A stretch of 64,000 nt of DNA from Janthinobacterium sp. (GTDB taxonomy: Bacteria; Pseudomonadota; Gammaproteobacteria; Burkholderiales; Burkholderiaceae_D). The notes beneath the pieces are model-generated. The model ran no database searches, was not told where the DNA came from, and worked only from the letters and a program-made list of their open reading frames with translations. The stretch's first letter is position 1. The number at the start of each line of letters is the position of its first letter. Position numbers and translations under genes: made by a program. Below are positions 29,001-36,500 of the stretch, piece after piece. The stretch is taken from NCBI GenBank assembly GCA_003133225.1, contig PKWL01000037.1:1-64000 (forward strand), in the 5' to 3' direction.

Positions 29001-32000
29001 CATTACCCCCCTTGCTGGAACTGCCGACCGATTTTGCGCGTCCGTCCGTCAACAATTTTGCTGGCGATACCGTGCGTTTTTCGCTCGACGCGTCGATTTA
29101 TGAAGGGGTGCGCGACTTGGCCAAGGCGCACGACGCCACCCCCTTCATGGTGCTGCTGACGACTTATTTTGTCTTTCTGCACCATTTGACGCAACAACTT
29201 GATTTCTGCGTGGGCACCCCGTACGATCGCCGCAGCAGCGGCAATTTCGACCGAGTGATCGGGATGTTTGCCCAGACGCTGGTGATTCGGGTTCAGCCCG
29301 AGACCGGCAAAAGCTTTGTCGAACTGTTAGGTCAAGTCAGGCAAGCGTGTATCGCGGCGTATTCAAATCCGGATTGTCCGCTGGAAGAGCTTTTGGTCAG
29401 TCTCGGCATCGCGCGCGATTTCAGCCGCAATCCCCTGTTTGACACGATGTTTGTCCTGGAAAACGGAAATCGTCGCAATTTTCAAGGTGATGAGTTTTGC
29501 GCCAACACGATACCGGTTCAGGCCAAGGGATCGGCGTTTGACCTGCGTTTAGAGATGATCGAGGAGCAAGGCGTGCTTCACTGCGCTCTCATCTACGCCA
29601 CGCGCTTGTTTAGTGAAGCTAGCATTCAACGTTGGGCACAGCATTTTGCCCATTTGCTGACCCAGGTTATCGCCGCGCCGTCAAAATCGATTGGCCAGTT
29701 GCAGTTAGTTGATGGCAAGACGCGATCGCTCGTGCTGGAACGGTTTAACGACACCGCCCGCAGCGTGCGGCCTGACGCAACGATCGTCTCGTCTTTTCGC
29801 GCCAGCGTGGAGCGCGTGTCGCTTCAGAAGGCACTTATTTTCGCTGACGATGTGCTCACTTACGCCGAACTCGACCAGAAGAGCGACTCCATCGCCCGCC
29901 ATTTGCTGGCCCACGGTATTGGGCGCGGGCAGTTTGTTGGCATCCTTCTAGCGCGTGGCGTCGGCATGATTGCGGCGATGCTGGGCGTATTAAAGGCGGG
30001 CGCTGCCTACGTACCGCTCGATCCTGAATATCCTGCACTTCGCATCGGCTACATGGTCGAGAAGAGCAAGATCACCGTCATGTTGTCAACGCCGCAACTA
30101 GCTGAGCCAACTGGTTTTGCCGGCCATCTGCTTGACCCGGACCTGCTGCCGGAATTGACTCAGGAGTTCGAGCTGCCAAGGGTTCTGCCGTCGGATCTGG
30201 CCTACGTCATCTTCACCTCGGGCTCAACGGGCAATCCCAAAGGGGTCATGATTGAGCACGCTAGCGTGGTGAACTTCTTGCATGGCATGGAGACCGCTTT
30301 AAGCTTGCCCGCTGAGCCCGTAATCCTCGGCTTGACCACGGTTTCGTTTGACATCTTTGTGCTTGAAGTTTTTTTGACCTTCGCCATGGGAGGCACTCTG
30401 GTGCTCGCACCCGAGAGCGCACAACGCGATCCAAAACAATTGCTCGACCTGATCGCATCGCGTCAAATCACGGTGATGCAAGCGACACCCAGTCGCGTGC
30501 GCATGATGCTGGCCGGGCGCAAGGCTGCGGACGCCCTCAAGGGATTGAAGGTCATGCTGGTCGGCGGCGAGGCATTTCCTAGTCAACTTCTGGGCGAACT
30601 CAACAAGGTCGCAGAGCTGCGCATCTTCAACATGTACGGGCCAACGGAGACGACGGTCTGGTCTGCCGTCAAACAACTCAAGGGTAGCAGCCTCTCGTCG
30701 GATGTAGTCGCTATCACATTGGGCGGGCCGATAGCCAACACCCGTATGTATGTACTCGACGGCTGCGGATGCCTGCGCCCCATCGGCTGCGTGGGCGACT
30801 TGTACATCGCCGGGCTGGGGCTGGCGCGCGGCTATCTCGATGATGATGAAAAGACGGCTAGCGCGTTCTTGGCCGACCCCTTCGTTGTTGGAGAACGCAT
30901 GTACGCTACCGGCGACCGTGCCGCCTGGACGGCGAATGGAGAGTTGGTATACCACGGCCGCGCCGACAATCAAATCAAATTGCGCGGTTACCGCATCGAA
31001 ATCGCCGAGATCGAAACGGTCTTGCAACGCCATCCCGGCATCGCGCAGGTGGCAGTTGCCGTGCGCGAACTGGCTGCCGGCAATCTGGTGCTGGTCGCCT
31101 ATTGCGTGGCGCGTCCTCATGCCGATGCCGAGGCAAAGGCGCAAGGCATCGATTTTTCTGCCAGCGTGCGCGCCCATGCCGCCATTTTCCTGCCCGAATA
31201 CATGGTGCCCTCACTCGTCGTGCCTCTAGGCGCGCTGCCCTTGACACCGAACGGCAAGCTTGACACCCGCAACCTGCCTGACGCGATGCCGAAATTGCCC
31301 GCCCAAAAGGTGGTCGAACTGGCGCCGGATGCGCTCGAAGGGGAAATTCTCGCCGTTTGGAAGCACATTTTAGGCGAACGGCCGATTGGCACGAAAGACA
31401 GCTTCTTTGATGTGGGTGGCAATTCGTTCAGCCTGGTATTGATGCATGGTGCCTTGTCTGAGAAATACGCCGGTGCGCTTGAAGTGGCAGAAATTTTCGC
31501 CAATCCGACGATCGCCGCCCTCAAGGCACATATTGAGAATCACCTGAATGGGGCGCGCGGCAACATTCCCGAAGAGCTCGAGTTTCCCGCCCAATACTTC
31601 GAGACGGCCGCCGCGAGTTCGCCGGTCGCGGCGCATCTTGCCGGCGAACTCGGTGGGGAAATTTTCCAGAAACTCAAGCAAGAAGCCATCGCATATGGAA
31701 CCGATCCGCTCGGACTGGCGTTTGCACTCTACCTGCTCTACATCAACAAGTTACTGCAACGCAGTGCGTTTGAAATTCCCGTCGTGTTCGGACAGCGGGC
31801 CGAGTATGTGCTGATACAAATCGATTTTGGCACGCTGCGAGGCTTGGGCGATCTGGTGGCAGCGGTGCGTGAGCAGAGGCAATCGGCGCGCTGGACCAGC
31901 ACCAAACTGGGGCGCCAGACGGCGCCGCTCGGTCAGGAGCGCGGGCATGGAGTGCGGACGCTGTTCGCCTCCGGCTTGGCCGACGGCTTGAAGGGCCGCT

Positions 32001-32197
32001 GCGGTTTCGACGTCGTCGTGGCGGTCAAGCCGGAAGCGGATCGATTGCGCGTTGTCGTCGATTTCGACGGTGCCCGGCTAAGCGAAGACAGCATGAAACG
32101 TTTTGTCACCAATTATCTGAAGCTGATCCGGGCGATGATTGGCGCCGGCCGCTTGCAGCCAAGCACGGCCCAAGAGTCGGTTGACGTTGCCAGTTGA
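23084..32197 (+). CDS. Hybrid loading/PKS/NRPS megasynthase: AL-ACP-KS-AT-ACP-C-A(Gly)-PCP-partial C
   Basis: A 3037-residue protein that starts the assembly line. Domains: an acyl-AMP ligase of FAAL/CoA-ligase type (1-570, 'FSSGSTGSPKG', 'GYGLAEGSL'); ACP (Ser630 in 'LGFTSLRL'); KS (about 696-1120, Cys862 in 'VDTACSSS', His in 'EAHGSGT' and 'NLGHLES'); AT (about 1220-1535, Ser1314 in 'GHSIGEY', malonyl-type 'HAFHS'); ACP (Ser1643 in 'GIDSLML'); an Ala-rich linker; C (about 1785-2220, His1912-His1913 in 'HHLIADG'); A (about 2255-2730); PCP (Ser2781 in 'GGNSFSL'). Hand alignment to GrsA gives pocket residues D-I-L-Q-L-G-M-V-W, close to the glycine code. The last 200 residues resemble only the second half of a C domain. 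No KR follows the KS-AT, so a beta-keto group is expected before Gly. Confidence 0.9.
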   Translation: MGTNLFEALSAAAQTEKGIYFVESSEHESFLSYRDLKQQALGVLAGLQMRGVGAGDELVFQYADLKSLMITYWACLAGAIIPIPLEFGDQASSSAKVFAVWPLLIRPWLASDTTRVLEKLGKFGDASEVGEVWRQMQTRLLYPLQDAANGADAVLADVAPSDIAFIQFSSGSTGSPKGVTLTHANLLTNIGDILASIAYVDGDRFLTWKPITHDFGMIAFHLAPIVAICDQVRISTDVFIWNPAVWFHMVHKYRASILGSPNFGYRHFLKLFRRASAKKPDWNLSCVKVILNGAEPISEELCLEFISELAAYGLPGHVMTPGYGLAEGSLISTLCPVAEESIFSINVDRRTLKMGGQLQLVAAGASEAVNFVDCGFPYPNTSIRITGNKRQVLPENCMGQIEIRGRSVTSGYYLNPQATAQLIDPDGWLNTQDLGALRNGRLYVVGRSKEMIIAGGINYFPQDIEQAILRARGGNELNKYIAAGVYCARSGSEVPLIFVYHKRSEGDFTALAKEIRSVLLGGFGLTVEHVLPVAKIPKTTSGKVQRFRLVQNFLDGKFDDFLQQAGEARQIGRVDPSAAPAAAPSAAVPACAAEKDLAAVMATTRLVVEGLLGRSDVDLDSSFFDLGFTSLRLLNVRAALEDAFGVTLESTSALDFPTLGSLAGHIAKLLEKAAVPGAAPLAGASGGAPGAAYQAEMDIAIVGVACRFPGVASTPKAYWELLRKGVDPVHEVAPERWKNDPQVGQHLSTREGGFLDDLDQFDPLFFGISPKESVSLDPQQRLLLEVCHEAIENAGWIPEQLSGSRTAVFIGMSGTEYAAVGRDLGHATGPYTFTGSMFNAAAGRISYTFGLQGPSVAVDTACSSSLVAVSQGMRELRCGASDVAIAGGVNLILKVDGHISFSRLNALSETGRCRSFDDGADGYIRGEGCGIVILKRLCDAQRDGDPILAVLKGCAVNHNGRSGGLTVPSGTAQERLIAAALKDAGIAAAHIDYVEAHGSGTKLGDPQELNALARTFKERDRPLLVGSVKSNLGHLESAAGAAGLIKLVLMLKHNTLVPNLHFSTGNSLVDWPNVPLQVVSEARDWGGEHRLHSAGISSFGISGTNAHLVLQQYRAPGQIAPFAIDRSDGSFVFTLSAKSALGLKHTAAAFAKASLGALPFPALCQSVNRLRSTYAHRYACVACNIDDVQRKLRHFADSAPARGAVLPAAQEGAAREGAQTRHTVFLFTGQGSVYPDCGRAFYETSPVFRAAFNRCDALFQPLIGGTLRDCVYGDGGENLASPTFAQALIFTIEYALSRLWESVGVRPSIIIGHSIGEYVAACEAGVMTLAEAVSMVALRGVIMHESVADGAMASILANENQVRSLLAQHEGVHVAAVNTDENVTVSGHRDNVAKVVAAARAARLFAETLPMQHAFHSPLMGAGAARFEAGLHGINFCDPDTILISSQTGQPVLRGAEVGGAYWSAHLCNAVLFRDAMKTALALGATTFIEIGGSAALSGLGAQITQREEVAFLPSMRRDKDAWEQFNQSIAALYLRNGKIDWDGYHQGAFNFAPDLPNTAYERKSFWFAEPTAHEMAPAPAMAPTLLAQTAALAMTARAASKACEMTLAATTSELLDMLSAVCGVAAADIAPQLRLFALGIDSLMLVQLNKQVVKRFHVDIPVKRFFGELDTAEKIGAHVFAAMPDAIRVPVEPSVSESAHENRSNSSHAAGLAHDETALAGQAATASGIEAIVLAQIGLMREQLALWRGAHGPASVPALLPCAGAGAPAASGLLEPEAASRIEHAPFPLSSEERRVYVLNLMKGGEFAYHVTGALRLSGRVDVDRIEGVFRALAHQHPSLRTAYVFDEGNIVHRVEDEVDVALTCYELGEQPLDAFLSELIEPFNLVEAPLWRLGLIRCADNEHVLFMDFHHLIADGGSMSILLEDFRTLYLGQSLPPGPTNYANYVGWEQTFGAGCEFTQQKNYWLDVFSPLPPLLELPTDFARPSVNNFAGDTVRFSLDASIYEGVRDLAKAHDATPFMVLLTTYFVFLHHLTQQLDFCVGTPYDRRSSGNFDRVIGMFAQTLVIRVQPETGKSFVELLGQVRQACIAAYSNPDCPLEELLVSLGIARDFSRNPLFDTMFVLENGNRRNFQGDEFCANTIPVQAKGSAFDLRLEMIEEQGVLHCALIYATRLFSEASIQRWAQHFAHLLTQVIAAPSKSIGQLQLVDGKTRSLVLERFNDTARSVRPDATIVSSFRASVERVSLQKALIFADDVLTYAELDQKSDSIARHLLAHGIGRGQFVGILLARGVGMIAAMLGVLKAGAAYVPLDPEYPALRIGYMVEKSKITVMLSTPQLAEPTGFAGHLLDPDLLPELTQEFELPRVLPSDLAYVIFTSGSTGNPKGVMIEHASVVNFLHGMETALSLPAEPVILGLTTVSFDIFVLEVFLTFAMGGTLVLAPESAQRDPKQLLDLIASRQITVMQATPSRVRMMLAGRKAADALKGLKVMLVGGEAFPSQLLGELNKVAELRIFNMYGPTETTVWSAVKQLKGSSLSSDVVAITLGGPIANTRMYVLDGCGCLRPIGCVGDLYIAGLGLARGYLDDDEKTASAFLADPFVVGERMYATGDRAAWTANGELVYHGRADNQIKLRGYRIEIAEIETVLQRHPGIAQVAVAVRELAAGNLVLVAYCVARPHADAEAKAQGIDFSASVRAHAAIFLPEYMVPSLVVPLGALPLTPNGKLDTRNLPDAMPKLPAQKVVELAPDALEGEILAVWKHILGERPIGTKDSFFDVGGNSFSLVLMHGALSEKYAGALEVAEIFANPTIAALKAHIENHLNGARGNIPEELEFPAQYFETAAASSPVAAHLAGELGGEIFQKLKQEAIAYGTDPLGLAFALYLLYINKLLQRSAFEIPVVFGQRAEYVLIQIDFGTLRGLGDLVAAVREQRQSARWTSTKLGRQTAPLGQERGHGVRTLFASGLADGLKGRCGFDVVVAVKPEADRLRVVVDFDGARLSEDSMKRFVTNYLKLIRAMIGAGRLQPSTAQESVDVAS

Positions 32198-32248
32198 CAT
32201 AGGACTTTCCCTTTTAATTTTTTGAATATTGACTTGGAGTGTTAAATC

Positions 32249-33514
32249 ATGAAGCGATTTGCGGTGTTGTTCTCGGGGCAGGGCTCTCAGTACGTTGGCA
32301 TGGGCAAAAAGCTGTTTGAGCGCGATGGTTCTACCAGGGCGCTGTTCGAGACGGCGTCGCAGACGCTCGGCATCGACATGGCGCATTTGTGCTTCGAAGG
32401 CAAGGCGGAGGATCTCAACCGCACCGAAAATACCCAACCGGCCCTGCTCCTTTGCAGCGTCGCCGACTATCTCAGTTTTCGCACCCGGACCGGCCTGACG
32501 CCCGCTTTTATGGCCGGCCATAGCCTGGGTGAACTCAGTGCCCTGGTGGCGTCGGAAGCGATCTCTTTGGAAGACGGCTTGCGATTGGCGCGGGCGCGCG
32601 GCTTGGCGATGAGCCGCTGTGGTATGGCAGGAAAAGCCGGCATGCATGCGGTGACCAAGCTCGAGCAGTCGAAGGTCGAGCAAGTTTGCAGCGCGACGAG
32701 CGGCTTTCGCTCTGAGTTTGTGCTGGCCAACCTGAATGCGCCGGGCCAGTTCGTTTTGTCGGGTAGCTTGGCTGGATTAGACAGCGCCGGAGCGGCGTTG
32801 AAAGAGGCCGGCGGCACCATTATTCCCTTGCGCGTGAGCGGCCCTTTCCATAGTCCCTTCATGGCCAAGGCGGCAGAAGAATTTGCCGCAGTGATTGCCA
32901 ATATCAAGTTGCAGCAGCCGCAGGTGCCGGTGGTTGCCAACATCAACGCCCGATTGCATGGCGCGCCAGCAGACATCGTGCAAGCACTGGTGCAGCAAAT
33001 TACGAGTCCGGTGCTGTGGTCGGACACGATGAAATTGCTGCAGCGGGAGGGCGTCGAGGTCTATCTCGAAGCCGGGCCGGGCGAAGTGCTAAAGAAACTG
33101 GCGCTCTCGAATATCAGCCTCGCCAATGCCTTTGCTCTGGATCAGGAGGCCGACAGGCTCGCCATCGAACACCTGTTTGGCGCCGATATCCGGGCCATGA
33201 AAGAACGACCCTCCGTGGTCGGAAAATGTATGGCCATCGCGGTATGCACCCAGAACAACAACTGGAATGAGGACGAATATCAAAGCGGGGTGGTGGAGCC
33301 GTACCGCCAGCTAAAGTCGATGCAGGAACGTCTCGAGCATGCCGGCGAGGAACCGACGACGATCGATATGCGGCAGGCGCTAGATTATCTAGGACAGATA
33401 TTTGCCACCAAAGGCGCGGCCCAGGATGAACGCAACTGGCGTTTGACGCAGATTATCGAAAGCACGGGAACCCAAGATGTGCTGAGCAATTATTCTTTCC
33501 ATGCCGCCGCATGA
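32249..33514 (+). CDS. Free-standing malonyl-type acyltransferase (trans-AT) with C-terminal extension
   Basis: A 421-residue protein. The first 300 residues are a complete acyltransferase: 'LFSGQGSQYVGMG', catalytic Ser92 in 'GHSLGEL', and the His in 'GPFHSPFM', the malonyl-CoA type. It should load malonate onto the ACPs of the three following KS proteins, none of which has its own AT. About 110 extra residues follow from 'SVVGKCMAIAVCTQNNNWNE' onward ('EDEYQSGVVEPYRQL', 'QALDYLGQIFATKG'). I recognise this as a tail seen on some trans-acting ATs but know no function for it. An alternative role is proofreading of acyl-ACPs, as for PedC-like acyl hydrolases. Start: TTGGAG before the ATG. The next gene overlaps its stop (ATGA). 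Confidence 0.88.
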   Translation: MKRFAVLFSGQGSQYVGMGKKLFERDGSTRALFETASQTLGIDMAHLCFEGKAEDLNRTENTQPALLLCSVADYLSFRTRTGLTPAFMAGHSLGELSALVASEAISLEDGLRLARARGLAMSRCGMAGKAGMHAVTKLEQSKVEQVCSATSGFRSEFVLANLNAPGQFVLSGSLAGLDSAGAALKEAGGTIIPLRVSGPFHSPFMAKAAEEFAAVIANIKLQQPQVPVVANINARLHGAPADIVQALVQQITSPVLWSDTMKLLQREGVEVYLEAGPGEVLKKLALSNISLANAFALDQEADRLAIEHLFGADIRAMKERPSVVGKCMAIAVCTQNNNWNEDEYQSGVVEPYRQLKSMQERLEHAGEEPTTIDMRQALDYLGQIFATKGAAQDERNWRLTQIIESTGTQDVLSNYSFHAAA

Positions 33515-36500
33515 ATACGAAGACGGCGCCGCTGATAAACGATAAAGAGGCCGATCTCTCGGGCTTCGCTCTTGACGAGTTGCTGTCCATGGTGGACGAC
33601 GAGCAGATTTTGGTGAATGCGGTGCCGGCGGCATTGCCGCCGGCACGCATCGCCATCATAGGAATGGCCGGGAAGATCGCTGGCTGCGCAGATTTGAATG
33701 CGTTTTGGGAGACTTTGCGCGACAGCCGCATGACGCGCCGCATACTACCCGAAGCGCGGCGCGCGGATGTTCAAGAATTTCTGCGGCTCAAGGGCGTGCA
33801 ACGGCCGGTAGAGTATTTTCGGGAATCGTTTTTGAGCGATATTGATCAGTTCGATTATCGTTTTTTCGGCATCGCCAAGCAGGAAGCGAACCTGATCGAT
33901 CCCAGCCAACGCCTGTTCCTTGAGACGGCATGGTCGGCGCTTGAACATGCAGGCTATGGCGGCAAATCGATCAAAGGCTCGAATACCGGTGTGTATGTAG
34001 GCCATGGCGGCGATTTTGGCAACGCCTACCGCGATATCGTTCGCGCCTTGGCGCCGGATGCGCCTGAAATAGCGGTGGTCGGCAATGTCAGGTCGATCAT
34101 CGCCAGCCGGATTGCCTACCATCTTGACCTGCATGGGCCGAGCATCATGGTCGATACCGCCTGTTCTTCCGGTCTGGTGGCACTGCATCTGGCCTGTCGC
34201 GCGCTGTTGGCTGGCGATTGCGACATGGCCTTAGCCGGGACCGTGAAGGTGGATCTCATTCCCGTCGTCGAAGACCGCGAAAACTGTGTCGGCATCAAGG
34301 CCATGGAGGCGACAGTTTCCAGCGACGGCCGCACCAAAACCTTCGATGACGACTGCGAGGGTACGGCCGGGGCCGAGGGCGTTGTGGTATTCGTGCTGAA
34401 GGCGCTCGATCGCGCGCTCGCCGATGGCGACACAATCCATGCCGTTATCCTGGGAAGCGCCGTCAACCAGGACGGCCAGTCGGTTGGCATCACCGCGCCC
34501 AATTTGGCGGCCCAGGAAAGCCTCATCGTCAGCGCCTTGAAAAACGCCGACGTCAGTCCCGAATCGGTGTCTTACATAGAAGCGCACGGCACCGCCACCC
34601 GCCTCGGCGATCCGATTGAAGTGAGTGGCATCCAGCGCGCGTTTCGTCAGTTCACGAAGCGGCGCCAGTTTTGCGCCATTGGTACCGTCAAGAGCAATAT
34701 CGGGCATATGGACAGCGGCTCCGGGTTGGCCGGCTTGGCCAAGGTCGTCCTCTCGATGAAACATCGGCAACTGCCCGCCAGCCTTAATTTTAACCGTCCC
34801 AATCGCAACATCACGTTCAAAAACTCGCCCATCTTCGTCAACGACATCTTGCGCCCATGGATTCCGATTGACGGCGCACCCCTGCGCGCCGGAATCAACT
34901 CCTACGGTCTTAGCGGTACCAATTGCCACGTCATCGTCGAAGCGGCGGCGCCGCTCACAACTAGAGCGGCGACGCCGCTGCGGCCACACCTGTTGCCGAT
35001 ATCGGCCGCCAACGAAGCTGCTCTCTTGCAACTGGCGTTGGCATACGAGAGCGCGCTGCGCGCGTATGACGGCGCCGCCGAAGACCTGTGCTTTACTGCC
35101 GCGCTCGGCCGCCAACATCACAGCCACCGGCTGGCGCTGGTTTTCAACGACGTGGCGCATTTACGCACCCTGCTCGCCAGCGTCGCCGCCGGAGGCGGGC
35201 GTAACGGCGCCGAACACATTTTTTTCGGGTCCGTCAGAATGGTCAATGATAAGCGACTGCAGAGCAAGGAACCGGGCGTGCTGGACGAATCGGCTAAGAG
35301 AGCGCTGGACCGGCAAGCAGAGGAACTAAGCGAGCGTTATCAAGGTGCCGCATGGCAAGATCGGCCTGGCATGATGGTGCAGGCGGCCGCCATGTACGCG
35401 CAAGGCGCCGACGTCCCATGGGAACTATGGTTCGATCACGAGGCCTGCCGCCGCATCCCCCTGCCCACGTATCCTTTTGCCCGTACCCGCTGTTGGGTCG
35501 AAACGACGGAAATGGGCGAGCGCGCGACCAAGCGCAGCCACACCAAGCACATGCGTCATCCCCTGCTTGACCGTTGCGCCGCGCGCTCGCATGGTTTGCG
35601 CCTCTATGAGGCCAATCTTGGCGTCGCATCCCATTGGGAATTGGCCGAGCATAAGGTCAAGGGCATGTATGTCTTGCCCGGCACCGCCTTGGTCGAGATG
35701 ATCCTTGAAGTGTCCGCCCATATCAACGGGGGCCAGCTGCGGCCGCTGCAGATCGAGCAGCTGGTCTTTTTGAGGCCGTTCATGCTGGCCGACCAGCAAG
35801 CCCGACTCATTCAACTGAGTTTGACTGAATCTGAAGGCGCCTTCAGATTGCAAATTGTCAGTTTACGTGACGCCGATGGCGACGAATGGGACGTCCATGC
35901 GGAGGGATTGTTGAAAATTCAAGGCGCCACATCGCCTGCGCCGTTAGATCTTGCCCGGCTCAAGGCGCTGTTGCCGGAATCGCTGGGATTGCACCGCAAC
36001 GAAAGTGCGCGGCGCGGAGGACTCGAGGTCGGAGATCGTTGGCAGCTCTCGTTTCAGCAGGGATGGAGCAACCTGGCCGACGATCAATTTCTGATCCATC
36101 TGGCCTTGCCGGCGACCTACCATGCGGAAGCGCCGCTGTATCATTTTCATCCGGCCTTGCTCGATACCGCCGTGAACGCTGTCAATCATCTCGCCGGCGA
36201 TGACGGCCTGTATCTTCCTTTTTCTTATAAGCGCCTGGAAGTTTTCAAGAGACTGCCGATCGAGTTCTACGTCTATTTGCGCAAGAAACCGGGCGCGTCG
36301 GCGGAGGCATTTCACCTCGATATCGACATCATCGACATGCAAGGCGAATTCTGCGCCCACGTTCACGAGTACGCCATCAAGCGTGCGCCCGCTTCCGTGG
36401 TGGGCGACGCTTTGGAATCGCACATGCATTTCGTGCAGCTGGTGGCGTCCATTGGCTCTGTCGGCGCGGCGATGGCGCTGGACGCGCCGATCCTGCTGGT

